Source of the DNA: Anaerolineae bacterium
GTDB lineage: Bacteria > Chloroflexota > Anaerolineae > Aggregatilineales > Phototrophicaceae
Reading direction: 5' to 3'
NCBI GenBank assembly: GCA_017303635.1
Contig: JAFLCG010000001.1
Coordinates: 62,001-126,000 of the forward strand
DNA length: 64,000 bases
Shown: one piece after another, positions 45,062 to 53,724 of the stretch
Numbering within the stretch: the first letter of the stretch is position 1
Layout of the letters: every line of letters starts with the position of its first letter
The notes under the pieces: generated by a model
Database searches by the model: none
Told to the model about the DNA's origin: nothing
The model's input: only the letters and a program-made list of their open reading frames with translations
Position numbers and translations under genes: made by a program

Positions 45062-47113
45062 CTATACGGTGATTCGAGTAGATGTGCGGCTGGTTGCGGC
45101 AGGTGCGACCGTCAGCGGCATCTGGGTTTTGGGCTGCTGTTCCTGTTCGCGTTGGGCGAGGAGATAGTAGAAATTGACCAGATACCAATCGACCACATCG
45201 GCCATCGGTAGGCCCTGGGCAGCCAGGTAGTTCCGCATGCCCATTTCTTCGCGGTAGGGCGGATTATCCAGCAGCGTGCTGATGGCGTTCACCAGGCTGT
45301 CGATATTGCCTGGCTCGAAGAATTCGCCGCTATAGCCCTCTTCCGTGACCAGTTCGGCCAGATCGCCCAAGCGGGGGAGCACCACGGCCTTACCATATTC
45401 ACCTGCCTGATGCAGCACACCTGAACTGCCGGTGGTGCTGGTGTAAGGGAAGATCACTACGGTCGAGTCTGTGAATAAGCCAGCGACTGCCTCTTCAGGA
45501 ACATATCCTGTAAAGCGCAGATTATTGACCTGGGCATACTGCTGCTGAACACCTGCCAGATAACCAGGGGTGTTGGGACTATCTGTACCCGCGATGACCA
45601 ACTCCATCGGCTGACTGTAACGTGGTTGCAGCTTCTGGAAGGCTTCGACCAAATCTTCGACCTTCTTGTACGTGCCAAACTTGCCGAAGGTCATCAGACG
45701 CAGCACTGCCGGATTGGGATCAAAGACAGGTTCCGGAGTTTGGTTGAAGGCACCGTGCGGGGCCAATACCACTTTGTCCGTCTTATATTCCTTTTGCAGG
45801 ATTTCCACATATTTGGGGATCGTCACCGCTACTTCATCCGAACGCAGCAGCAGGCGAGTGAAGAATTTGCCGGCAGCCCGCGTCAGCGTTTCCATCAGGG
45901 GATTCCCAGCAAAACCGGCTTGCTTCAGGTTCACCGTTTCCATGATGTTGTGCAGGAGGGTGATGGTCGGGTAGCCAGCAGCACGGGATAAGGCAGGAGC
46001 CGCCAGACCCAGGGCTGCGATCAGCTTACTGCTGGCAAAAGAAGCGAACTGGATGTTGAAAAGCACGACGTCTGGCTTTTGCTGACGGATTGCTTTCCAA
46101 ATATGCAGGGCATTGTTCCATGCACCGAACTTCCAGGCTGGGACCACGGTCACCGGAGCCAGCCCATTTTCTCTGGGGAATTGATAGCTTTCCCCGGCAG
46201 GCAGTTCATCACAGATCAGGATCACTTCGCTCACATCTGGTTTCGCCCGCAGGTGCCGGATGAAATGATAGCCGTACTCGGTCAGCGTGTTCTGGCTTGG
46301 AGGATGGGTGCCGACGACGGCGACGCGCAGTTCAGCCGCCCGTTTGTTGTGATAGGCGCCGCGCAGGTCATTCAGGCGAATACGCAACAGGTCTTTGATA
46401 AAGCGGCGTGCTTCTTTGGCGGGGTCAACTTTGGAACCGGGAGCATCCACCCAGTTGACGGGCACTTCTGCCACCTGCATCCCAAACTTGGATGCCAGAT
46501 ACAGGATTTCAAGATCGAACGAGAAGCCCATCACGGTTTGAGCAGTATGCAGTTTTTGTGCGGCTTCTCGTGTGTAGAGCTTGAACCCACACTGCGTATC
46601 TTTCACGCCAATCCGGAAAAAGTGTTTGACGATAAAGCGCAGGCCATAGCTGAGAATTTTGCGCTTGAGGCTCTTGTTCCCCTCTTGAGCGCCATCCGCA
46701 GCTCGGGAACCAACCGCCATATGAAAACCTTCGGCTTCCAGCTTGGGCAGAAGGCGGTCGATCTCCTCAATCGGCGTAGAATTATCGGCATCATCGAACA
46801 GAATGTACTTGCCTCGGGCGGCTAAAACGCCGCGCCGAACAGCACTGCCTTTGCCGCCATTCTTGGGGGCCTTGAGCACGCGCATGTTGACCAGGCCCAG
46901 GCTGCTAACCAACTGGACAGTTTCATCTTTGGAACCGTCGTCCGCGATGATCAGTTCCCAGGTATACCCTTTGCCGGAAAGGTGAGCAGCGATTGCTCCA
47001 ATCGTCGGTACAATTCGATTGGCCTCGTTATAAGCAGGGATCACTATACTCAGATAGGGATCGCTTTCCAGAGGGGTTGATTTCCAGTGTTCATAATCAG
47101 AATAAGTTTTCAC
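45062..47113 (-). CDS. GT2-GT4 fusion glycosyltransferase
   Basis: 683 aa from the GTG at 47113 (AAAGG 7 bp upstream). Residues 1-255: GT2 of the dolichyl-phosphate-glucosyltransferase/DPM style (SIVIPAYNEANRIVPTI, DDGSKDET, DDADNS, and DTQCGFKLYTRE). Residues 262-650: GT4 with GKFGTYKKVEDLVEAF, YVPEEAVAGLF and PYTSTTGSSGVLHQAGEYGK. First gene of the minus-strand operon. The GT2 half may make a polyprenyl-P-sugar used by the PIG-V proteins; that link is inference. In-frame ATG at 47170 is an alternative start. Confidence 0.87.
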   Translation of the reverse strand: MKTYSDYEHWKSTPLESDPYLSIVIPAYNEANRIVPTIGAIAAHLSGKGYTWELIIADDGSKDETVQLVSSLGLVNMRVLKAPKNGGKGSAVRRGVLAARGKYILFDDADNSTPIEEIDRLLPKLEAEGFHMAVGSRAADGAQEGNKSLKRKILSYGLRFIVKHFFRIGVKDTQCGFKLYTREAAQKLHTAQTVMGFSFDLEILYLASKFGMQVAEVPVNWVDAPGSKVDPAKEARRFIKDLLRIRLNDLRGAYHNKRAAELRVAVVGTHPPSQNTLTEYGYHFIRHLRAKPDVSEVILICDELPAGESYQFPRENGLAPVTVVPAWKFGAWNNALHIWKAIRQQKPDVVLFNIQFASFASSKLIAALGLAAPALSRAAGYPTITLLHNIMETVNLKQAGFAGNPLMETLTRAAGKFFTRLLLRSDEVAVTIPKYVEILQKEYKTDKVVLAPHGAFNQTPEPVFDPNPAVLRLMTFGKFGTYKKVEDLVEAFQKLQPRYSQPMELVIAGTDSPNTPGYLAGVQQQYAQVNNLRFTGYVPEEAVAGLFTDSTVVIFPYTSTTGSSGVLHQAGEYGKAVVLPRLGDLAELVTEEGYSGEFFEPGNIDSLVNAISTLLDNPPYREEMGMRNYLAAQGLPMADVVDWYLVNFYYLLAQREQEQQPKTQMPLTVAPAATSRTSTRITV

Positions 47114-47157
47114 GCTGCTACCTTTCCCATCGGTTCCGTATCTGGCTACTTGAATAA

Positions 47158-47184
47158 AGATTACAACCAAAATTAGTTGGTCAA
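47158..47184 (-). promoter_or_regulatory. Putative promoter of the glycan operon with an overlapping inverted repeat
   Basis: TTGACC (47179-47184) and TAATCT (47158-47163) on the minus strand, 15 bp apart, which is short. An inverted repeat ACCAA-AATTAG-TTGGT (47166-47181) overlaps it and may be an operator. Confidence 0.3.
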
Positions 47185-47239
47185 GTGTTGAGAAAGTATG
47201 TTAATTAATATTATTACGATAACTCATCGTTAAGACCGT

Positions 47240-47271
47240 AAATAAAAAGCCAGGGAGTTTTATCCCTGGCT
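47240..47271 (-). terminator. Intrinsic terminator of the P450 gene
   Basis: Perfect 8-bp stem AGCCAGGG / CCCTGGCT (47248-47271). On the minus strand it is followed by a T-run (TTTTTATTT), the classical layout, about 80 bp after the P450 stop. Confidence 0.75.
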
Positions 47272-47349
47272 CGTGACTGGGTTTATCGATTGACTATTCG
47301 GGTAAGCGTTCTGCTTGCCCAGGGGAAGTCTTACAGTCATTGGAGGCCA

Positions 47350-48753
47350 TTACGCCAGTTCGGGAATAGCTCCTTGAACTGTCTGGCCTACTACTGGAGA
47401 GGTGCCCCGCAGGCTGACCTTCATTTGAATGCCATTAACGGGGCGGACCGTCAGCAGTTGGATCGGCTTGATGGTCTGGCCAGGGATCAATTCCAGCCGT
47501 GCCCGCTGCACCATGCGGACGAGCAGCAACCGCGCTTCCATCAGCGCAAATGCATTGCCAATGCAGACACGCGGTCCACCACCAAATGGCAGGTAAGCCC
47601 CTTTAGGGATTTCTTTCTCACGCTCCGGGCTGAAACGCTCCGGGTCAAACTGATCCGGTTTCGGGAAGTAACGTTCGCTGCGGTGCATCGCCCAGATGCT
47701 CAGCGAGAGTTCCACCCCCTTTTTAACTGGATAGCCACCAATCGTCGTATCTTCCAGCGGCTGACGATTAGCGCCCGGTGCCGCCGGGTACAGGCGCAGA
47801 GCCTCCTTAATGACGCGCTCGGCAAACGGCAGTTGGGCGAGGTCAGCCACGGTAGGCGCACGTCCGGCCAACACTGTATCCACTTCCGCTTGCAGGCGGT
47901 CGTAGATGGCCGGATGAGTTGTCAAGAGATACCAGGCCCAGGCCATCGTCATTGCTGTGGTTTCATGACCGGCCAGGAACAGGGTCATCACTTCGTCGCG
48001 CAGTTGTTTGTCGCTCATGCCCTGGTCATTGTCATCACGCGCAGAGAGCAGCATCGACAGCAAATCGCCCCGGTCAGCATCGGACTGCCGCCGTGCATCA
48101 ATGATGCGCTGGATGATGGCATCCAGTTCGGTCATAGCCGCTTTGAGCTTTTGACGGCGAGGAGTCGGCACCCATTCCGGCAGCGGGAAAGGATCCGCAA
48201 TAGTCTCATTGGCGAATTCCAGAACCTCGTTGACCAGATCGCCAATGCGGTCGGCTTCTTCGCTCACATCCGCATCGAACAGCGTCTTGCACACGATGCC
48301 GAGTGTGAGCTTCATCATTTCTCGATCCAACCACAGGGTTTGCCCGGTATTCCACGAATCCAACATCCGATCCGTGTAGGCCACCATCACATCACCATAG
48401 CTGTCCACCCGACGCGGATGGAAGGCTGGTTGGGCCAGTTTACGCTGACGCTTCCAAAACTCGCCTTCACTGGTTAGCAGACCTTGCCCCAGGAATGGGA
48501 CAAACGCCCGTCTGAGGATATTTCCTTTTTGGAATTGCGCTGCTTTTTCTACCAGCACCTCATGGATGAGGTCAGGATCCGAAAACTGGAAGACCTTCAT
48601 CGGTCCCATCTCGGAATAGGCGGCTGGCCCAAACGTTTCGGAGGTTACGAAAGCATATTCGAGACCATCGAATTTTTGGGTTAATGCGAACCATAACAAT
48701 TGCAGGGTGCTCATCTGCTGACCGGGTGGGTAACCCGGTTTGAAAACGGTCAT
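47350..48753 (-). CDS. Cytochrome P450
   Basis: 467 aa from the ATG at 48753, with AAGGAG 8 bp upstream. Heme-thiolate monooxygenase: I-helix A261-G-H-E-T-T266, K-helix E317-x-x-R320, heme loop FGGGPRVCIG with C397, C-helix W100-x3-R104. The I-helix AGHETT and the PERF region group it with CYP102/CYP4-like fatty acid or alkane hydroxylases rather than with biosynthetic CYPs. No ferredoxin or reductase gene is close, so the redox partner is elsewhere. Cytosolic, no membrane anchor. Confidence 0.93.
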   Translation of the reverse strand: MTVFKPGYPPGQQMSTLQLLWFALTQKFDGLEYAFVTSETFGPAAYSEMGPMKVFQFSDPDLIHEVLVEKAAQFQKGNILRRAFVPFLGQGLLTSEGEFWKRQRKLAQPAFHPRRVDSYGDVMVAYTDRMLDSWNTGQTLWLDREMMKLTLGIVCKTLFDADVSEEADRIGDLVNEVLEFANETIADPFPLPEWVPTPRRQKLKAAMTELDAIIQRIIDARRQSDADRGDLLSMLLSARDDNDQGMSDKQLRDEVMTLFLAGHETTAMTMAWAWYLLTTHPAIYDRLQAEVDTVLAGRAPTVADLAQLPFAERVIKEALRLYPAAPGANRQPLEDTTIGGYPVKKGVELSLSIWAMHRSERYFPKPDQFDPERFSPEREKEIPKGAYLPFGGGPRVCIGNAFALMEARLLLVRMVQRARLELIPGQTIKPIQLLTVRPVNGIQMKVSLRGTSPVVGQTVQGAIPELA

Positions 48754-48790
48754 GGGGTGTCTCTCTCCTTGACAAATGACCTTATGCGGT

Positions 48791-48822
48791 TGAATGTACA
48801 ATCATTCACAAGGTAACGTCAA
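48791..48822 (-). promoter_or_regulatory. P450 promoter with overlapping palindromic operator
   Basis: Minus strand: TTGACG (48817-48822), 18 bp, TACATT (48793-48798). An 18-bp palindrome TGAATG-TACAAT-CATTCA (48791-48808) covers the -10 and part of the spacer, the position expected for a repressor such as a TetR or MarR protein. Confidence 0.5.
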
Positions 48823-48881
48823 TTCGTCGGTTTTAGACACGATTCAGTATTAAACAAATACTGGTAAAAGATATCCACCAA

Positions 48882-48909
48882 CCGCCGCAACTGTTATTGG
48901 ATGCGGCGG
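48882..48909 (-). terminator. Weak hairpin after the small secreted protein gene
   Basis: Arms CCGCCGCA and TGCGGCGG with a 12-nt loop just past the stop at 48920. No U-tract, so a terminator role is only possible. Confidence 0.35.
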
Positions 48910-48919
48910 CAGGTTTGTT

Positions 48920-49228
48920 TTAGATCGGTTCGGGGGTTGTGACCGGCTCGTCAGTAACGGGTACGGTGGGGTCAAGCGCAGGTAATACACTCCGATACGC
49001 TTCTGGAAAGGCTTCCCGACTAATGAGGCCATACTCAAAACGGATCAGATACCAGCCGGCGATCCAATCCCACTCGCTCGTGCATTTGCCAGCCAATGTG
49101 CCGCCGGTATAGCAGGCATTAGCACGCTCATTCACTGTCGGATCATTTACATTACCACGATCATCCTGTGCCATAACGACCAGTGCCAGAGATAAGACCA
49201 GCACTAAAAAAAGTCCTGACTTCTTCAT
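48920..49228 (-). CDS. Small secreted protein with GWYLIRF motif
   Basis: 102 aa. GGAGGTGAG immediately before the ATG gives a strong start. Signal peptide MKKSGLFLVLVLSLALVVMAQ, then a short mature part with two Cys (NACYTGG, GKCTSEWDW) and an aromatic WIAGWYLIRFEYG segment, ending in a Pro/Thr-rich tail. The Cys-to-W-to-GWYL pattern recurs in many small Chloroflexota secreted proteins. Function unknown. Confidence 0.65.
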   Translation of the reverse strand: MKKSGLFLVLVLSLALVVMAQDDRGNVNDPTVNERANACYTGGTLAGKCTSEWDWIAGWYLIRFEYGLISREAFPEAYRSVLPALDPTVPVTDEPVTTPEPI

Positions 49229-49376
49229 AACTCACCTCCAAAAAGATGTAAAACACTGAACTCTGCAAGCGAAACCTACGTGTGACAACACGGACACATT
49301 GATTGTATAGCAGCCTGATTGTGCAAGACCGTACAGATGTTTTATTGAGTATCGCGTGTGCTCACAGCCATCTAGT

Positions 49377-50093
49377 CTATTGAGATTCGTCATTCGGCAC
49401 ATAGGTATCAGGTTGGATGGAGAGCAGCACCTCGCCATGATGTGGTGTGATCAGCGTGTTCGCAATGAACGTCCCTTTACTACGCCGGAGCCAGTTCCAT
49501 AACTCCTCAGAGATATTGAAGCGCTTGCCGTCAATCTCGACGGTGTAGGGAGCAGTGCTGCTGGTGCGCTCGCTCAGCGTGATTGACCCACTGGACTGTT
49601 GAATATCTTCGCGCTGTGTGAGAGGAACGTAGGCTGCATAGGTTGCTCGTGCAACCAAGTCGCCCTGTCTACGCACCTGGTCAAAGGAAATTCCTTTGGG
49701 CCGGAAAATCAACCAAAGGGATATCGCAAGCCCTACTAGCAGCAGGATACAGATGATATTGACGGTGTTGATCAGAAGCTCTCGATGTAGTGGTGAATTA
49801 CCGGTCTCAGCAAGCCGCAGAGTCAATAACAGGCAAACGCCGGTTGGCAATACGAGCATGAGCAAAATGCCATATACACTATTTGTGCTGATCGCTCGGT
49901 CACAGAGACTCGCCTCTTCTGGCGTCAACGGGCGCTCCAAATCCATCAACTGCCTGATCTGCGCTCCTGTGAGCATCCCATGCAGGTTCAGACCGAAGGG
50001 TGCTGGATCGGGCTGAGCGATACTGGTATAAGTCCATTCTCGCAAGCGACGGAGATAATCCAGCCCCACTTTATTGGTTCGTATAACGGTCAT
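49377..50093 (-). CDS. Two-helix membrane protein, hypothetical
   Basis: 238 aa. A soluble N-terminal region (LTGAQIRQLMDLERPLTPEE) precedes two membrane helices (VYGILLMLVLPTGVCLLLTL and INTVNIICILLLVGLAISLW), and a soluble C-terminal domain ending HHGEVLLSIQPDTYVPNDES follows. No family recognised. The same ending is found, diverged, in a fragment immediately upstream (50090-50287), whose stop overlaps this ATG, so the locus probably held two tandem paralogues. Confidence 0.6.
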   Translation of the reverse strand: MTVIRTNKVGLDYLRRLREWTYTSIAQPDPAPFGLNLHGMLTGAQIRQLMDLERPLTPEEASLCDRAISTNSVYGILLMLVLPTGVCLLLTLRLAETGNSPLHRELLINTVNIICILLLVGLAISLWLIFRPKGISFDQVRRQGDLVARATYAAYVPLTQREDIQQSSGSITLSERTSSTAPYTVEIDGKRFNISEELWNWLRRSKGTFIANTLITPHHGEVLLSIQPDTYVPNDESQ

Positions 50094-50287
50094 GATATGT
50101 GAGTTCCATCCTCTCCAATTGGTTTGATGTGTGGGCTGGTCTGTCGATAACCCGAGTCATCAACGTAGATGAGTTCGCCGTCCACACCAACACCCATTAC
50201 CTGCTCTAATCGCGATTCATCTGGCGGCACATAGTCGTCTGGCTGGATGGAGAGCAGCACCTCACCAACCGCAAGCGCCGGAACTGG
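50090..50287 (-). pseudogene. Eroded 3' fragment of a paralogue of the 49377-50093 gene
   Basis: An open stretch with no start codon of its own, bounded upstream by an in-frame TGA near 50288. It encodes EVLLSIQPDDYVPPDES (compare EVLLSIQPDTYVPNDES at the end of the next gene), then about 40 residues and a stop at 50090-50092 overlapping the next ATG. Interpreted as the tail of a deleted upstream copy. Confidence 0.5.
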
Positions 50288-50496
50288 TCAAGAGTTTCAG
50301 GAAGTGTCTAGGGTCATCTCATAGATCTACCGGACCCCATCTCAGCGCTGTCTGGGCGTGCTACAATTTGGCATGTTCATTGTATAGTATTTTAATATCT
50401 CACAAGAACGCGCCATGCCCGCCAACGACTGGAAAGCTACGCCAAGGTGTGACCAATCTCAAGATGTGCAATGGTTAGAGGTAGGGAGACTCAGCT
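50288..50496. other. Spacer holding a duplicated gatB 5' region
   Basis: No gene. The part 50357-50437 is a degenerate copy of the gatB promoter and first codons at 50885-50965. The rest shows nothing recognisable. AGGGAG near 50483 is the ribosome site of the next ORF. Confidence 0.55.
50357..50437 (+). repeat. 81-bp direct duplicate of the gatB promoter and start
   Basis: Aligns ungapped with 50885-50965 with about 12 differences. It retains the extended -10 box TGCTACAAT (50359-50367) and the ATG with codons for MPANDWK, after which similarity stops. It lies about 0.5 kb upstream of the working copy. Confidence 0.85.
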
Positions 50497-50838
50497 TTGG
50501 ATGATGCACAATCGGACTCCCTAAATCTCCACATTACTGCTAGAGAAGAATGGAACGAAGAGTCCTACACGCTGGAATGGAACATCAGTAAACAAGTTCG
50601 CGGCTTTATGCTGGGTTTTGGAAACGGCGTTTGGGTGGAGATTCGCATTGTCGCAGAAACACAATACGCTGTGGAAATTGTGCGAGGTTTACTGATGGCG
50701 GGTGGCTATCGACCCGTTAGCCAGCCTGCCCCTCGAACGACACTTTTTCAGGAAGGCGACGAGTGCTGGGAGGGGATTGTGTTTCTCGCACCTGTATCGC
50801 GTCAAGTTCCTCCACTGAAAAGTCTAAAGACAGATTGA
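50497..50838 (+). CDS. Hypothetical protein between the two gatB 5' copies
   Basis: 113 aa, TTG start, AGGGAG 8 bp upstream. Sequence alternates charged and aromatic segments (EEWNEESYTLEWNISKQVRGF, GNGVWVEIRIVAETQYAVEIV, GDECWEGIVFLAP); no signal or membrane segment. No family recognised. It sits exactly between the duplicated gatB promoter copies, so it may have been brought in by, or trapped in, that duplication. Confidence 0.5.
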   Translation: MDDAQSDSLNLHITAREEWNEESYTLEWNISKQVRGFMLGFGNGVWVEIRIVAETQYAVEIVRGLLMAGGYRPVSQPAPRTTLFQEGDECWEGIVFLAPVSRQVPPLKSLKTD

Positions 50839-50884
50839 CGGCATTGACATTTGCGCTGGAAGTGTCTGCTGCACACGAATCGGA

Positions 50885-50965
50885 CGTGCTACAATATGGC
50901 GCACTCATTGTATAGCATGTCAATAGCCCACAGGAACGCGCCATGCCTGCCAACGACTGGAAAGC
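50885..50965 (+). repeat. 81-bp duplicate, functional copy (gatB promoter and start)
   Basis: Contains extended -10 TGCTACAAT (50887-50895) and the gatB start at 50943. See the copy at 50357-50437. The -35 region is weak; the TG-extended -10 box is the main promoter evidence. Confidence 0.8.
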
Positions 50966-52409
50966 CATCATCGGTCTGGAGATTCATGCAGAACTGCTGA
51001 CCGCCTCCAAAATGTTCAGCGCCTGCCCGGTGGTGACGAGTGTCGATGCCGATCCGAATACCGCCGTGGATCCTCTCTCGCTGGGGATGCCCGGCACCCT
51101 GCCTGTCGTCAATGCGCGGGCGATTGAATTTGGGCTGATGGTCGGGCTGGCACTGCACTGCGAGATCCCGCCCTTCAATCAGTTCGCTCGCAAGAGCTAT
51201 TTCTACCCTGACCTGCCTAAGGGCTATCAGATCAGCCAGTATGACCGTCCGCTGGCGATCAATGGCTACCTGGATATTGAGGTGACACCGGAAAACGGCG
51301 AAGCCTACACCAAGCGCGTCCGGGTACGCCGGGCGCATCTGGAAGAGGACACCGGCAAGCTGGTTCATGCCGATGGCGGTACCTATGTCGATTACAATCG
51401 CGCGGGAGTCCCGCTGCTGGAAATCGTCACCGAGCCAGACATCAACAGCGCGGAAGAAGCAGAAGCCTTCGCCCGTGAACTGCGTGCCATCTTGCAATAC
51501 CTGGGCGTTAACGATGGCGATATGTCCAAGGGTGTGCTGCGGATTGAGCCGAACATCAGCGTGATGCACAAGACGGACACGGGCTACCGTACCCGCACAG
51601 AGGTCAAAAACCAGAACAGTATCCGTCATATGTACCGCGCCACCAAAGCGGAGATCGAGCGGCAGATCAAGTTGTATGAAAGTGGCGGCAGTGTTGATGC
51701 TGCCACCCTGGGCTGGGATGAAGTCAAGCAAAAGCTGACCATCCAAAGACATAAAGAGAGTGCAGCCGAATACCGTTACTTCCCTGAACCTGACCTGCCG
51801 ATTGTGGAAATCAGCCGCGAAGAAGTCCAGACAGTCAGCGCGCGACTTCCCGAACTCCCTGCGGCCAAGAAAGCCCGTTTTGTTGCGCTTGGACTGACTG
51901 ATTATGACGCGCAGGTGTTGACGATGGATAAAGCTGTCGCCGATTACTTTGAGGGTGTGCTGGCCGGCGGCGCGAACGCCAAAACTGCCGCCAACTGGAT
52001 CACCACCGCGCTCTTCAGCCTCATGAATAAGCACAGTATCGAACGCGAAGACATCGGTTCGATCAAGGTCACACCGGCGGCGATGGCTGCGCTGGTCAAG
52101 CTGGTCGAAAGCGGCGCGATCAACAAAGGCACTGCGACCACCGTTCTGGAAACGGTCTGGGCAGAAGGGGGCGATCCGGCAGCTATCGTCCAGGCCAAGG
52201 GGTTAGCGCAAGTCTCTGACACCAGCGCGATTGTGACTACCATCGAGCAGGTACTGGCAAGCCAGTCCGCCATGGTGACCCGCTATCTGGGGGGTGAAGA
52301 AAAGGTCTTTGGAGCGCTGATGGGTGCGGTTATGAAAGCGATGGGTGGCAAAGCCAACCCCCAGGTCGTGACCGAAGTCCTCAAAGTCGAACTCGGTAAA
52401 CGCAAGTAG
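50943..52409 (+). CDS. gatB: Aspartyl/glutamyl-tRNA amidotransferase subunit B
   Basis: 488 aa, subunit of GatCAB, which converts Glu-tRNA(Gln) and Asp-tRNA(Asn) to the amide forms. Typical signatures: WKAIIGLEIHAELLTASKMF, ARKSYFYPDLPKGYQISQYD, RAHLEEDTGKLVH and YRTRTEVKNQNSIRHM, and a C-terminal YqeY-like tail domain. gatA and gatC are not adjacent. Essential translation function is expected. Confidence 0.96.
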   Translation: MPANDWKAIIGLEIHAELLTASKMFSACPVVTSVDADPNTAVDPLSLGMPGTLPVVNARAIEFGLMVGLALHCEIPPFNQFARKSYFYPDLPKGYQISQYDRPLAINGYLDIEVTPENGEAYTKRVRVRRAHLEEDTGKLVHADGGTYVDYNRAGVPLLEIVTEPDINSAEEAEAFARELRAILQYLGVNDGDMSKGVLRIEPNISVMHKTDTGYRTRTEVKNQNSIRHMYRATKAEIERQIKLYESGGSVDAATLGWDEVKQKLTIQRHKESAAEYRYFPEPDLPIVEISREEVQTVSARLPELPAAKKARFVALGLTDYDAQVLTMDKAVADYFEGVLAGGANAKTAANWITTALFSLMNKHSIEREDIGSIKVTPAAMAALVKLVESGAINKGTATTVLETVWAEGGDPAAIVQAKGLAQVSDTSAIVTTIEQVLASQSAMVTRYLGGEEKVFGALMGAVMKAMGGKANPQVVTEVLKVELGKRK

Positions 52410-52434
52410 GTAACACCCCACACACGGTACGGGC

Positions 52435-52758
52435 TTATGCCTCGTACTTGACGAATACCTTCCAATCGACCGCCTCCGCATCGTACAGGGGGCGGTCATC
52501 CACATCATCGACAATTCCCACAACCGCTGCATCGACCGGCACAAATTCAATGGGCAGGGCGAATGATGCTTCCTTCGAGGCGACAACATAAACCAGTTCG
52601 CCCATCCCGGCCTGATTCGTAGCGTCAACCGCCACGTAGGCTTCTCCATCAGGCTCACGATGCAGGTTCAATGGTTGGACGATCAGGAACTTGACACCTT
52701 CCAGCCCTTTGTACTTCTGGGTGGCAACCAGGTTGCCAGTCACACGGGCGAATTTCAT
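52435..52758 (-). CDS. EutN/CcmL-family microcompartment vertex protein (orphan)
   Basis: 107 aa from ATG 52758 (AGGTG upstream). Pentameric vertex protein fold: MKFARVTGNLVATQKYKGLE, GVKFLIVQPL, AYVAVDATNQAGMGELVYVV and VDAAVVGIVDDVD. Such proteins cap the corners of carboxysomes and metabolosomes. No BMC-H/BMC-T shell or encapsulated enzyme genes are in the window, so this is a lone vertex gene. It converges on gatB with a 25-bp gap. Confidence 0.86.
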   Translation of the reverse strand: MKFARVTGNLVATQKYKGLEGVKFLIVQPLNLHREPDGEAYVAVDATNQAGMGELVYVVASKEASFALPIEFVPVDAAVVGIVDDVDDRPLYDAEAVDWKVFVKYEA

Positions 52759-52898
52759 GGGATGTACACCTGTTAGCATCGTTATGGGTTGACCAATACC
52801 CGTCTATTCTACCTAAACTAAACGCACTTCAGCACAGAAGCCAATCCTGATCTATACTGTGAACTCTATCTTTCAACATTACAAGTGAGTAGTTCTAA

Positions 52899-53669
52899 AT
52901 GCCGCGCTGGTTTCGTACGAGCCTTCTGATCATCAGTTTGGTACAGATGATGATTGCGATTGCCTGTTTGCTGCGCTTGCCGATTGTCGAAGATCTCTGG
53001 CCTCTGGATTACACCGGGGAGATGTCCTTCATCTTTTTGGCCTCGATTGCGGCAGCCGCAGCGGCCTCCACGCTTTGGTGCGTTTACGCGGATGAACCTG
53101 GGGCGCTCTTCGGCATCGGGCTGGATTATGTGACCATCTTCACCCCGGTCGCCATCAGCATGTTTGGCCTCGCAAGCCGCAACTCGAATGTCATAGGCTT
53201 CGCCATTTTCTGTGTCATAGCCAGCCTGTTCGGCCTTGGGCTGCTAATCTACAGCCGTAAACAATCCTTCGTGGATCCGCGCCCCATGCCGCGCCTGCTT
53301 CGCTTATCCTTTGTCGGGTTTGTGCTGGCACTGGTCATCGGTGGCAGTTGGGTGCTATTTGATCCCAGTGTTCTCCCCTGGAGCATCACCCGTGACATCA
53401 GCGTCCTGTATGGATGGTTCTTCATCGGAGCTGCTGCCTACTTCGGGTATGGCTTGATCCGCCCGCGCTGGGCCAATACCGCCGGTCAGTTAGCAGGCTT
53501 CCTTGCCTATGATCTCGTGCTGGTCGTCCCTTTCCTGAACCTGCTGCCGACCATACCGGATCACTGGCGTTTCAACCTGCTGTTGTATATGACCATTGTT
53601 GTCAGCAGCGGTATTCTCTCGGCTTACTATCTATTCCTTTCTCCGCTGACCCAACCGGCAGGACGCTAA
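52899..53669 (+). CDS. Polytopic membrane protein, hypothetical
   Basis: 256 aa with about seven hydrophobic helices (SLLIISLVQMMIAIACLL, AIFLASIAAAAAASTLW-like, IGFAIFCVIASLFGLGLLIY, LSFVGFVLALVIGGSWVLF, WFFIGAAAYFGYGLI, LAYDLVLVVPFLNLL, LLLYMTIVVSSGILSAYY). No enzyme motif or family recognised. Next gene begins 56 bp later in the same direction. Confidence 0.65.
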   Translation: MPRWFRTSLLIISLVQMMIAIACLLRLPIVEDLWPLDYTGEMSFIFLASIAAAAAASTLWCVYADEPGALFGIGLDYVTIFTPVAISMFGLASRNSNVIGFAIFCVIASLFGLGLLIYSRKQSFVDPRPMPRLLRLSFVGFVLALVIGGSWVLFDPSVLPWSITRDISVLYGWFFIGAAAYFGYGLIRPRWANTAGQLAGFLAYDLVLVVPFLNLLPTIPDHWRFNLLLYMTIVVSSGILSAYYLFLSPLTQPAGR

Positions 53670-53724
53670 AGTGGTAAAATAGGGTTGTCACTCAGTAGAC
53701 AAGTACACTTTTGAGTAAAAACCT

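Noticed and set aside
47290..48477. 395-codon open frame antisense to the P450 gene
   Set aside because: It overlaps the full P450 reading frame on the other strand, has His/Arg/Gln-rich composition typical of shadow frames, and lacks any recognisable domain.
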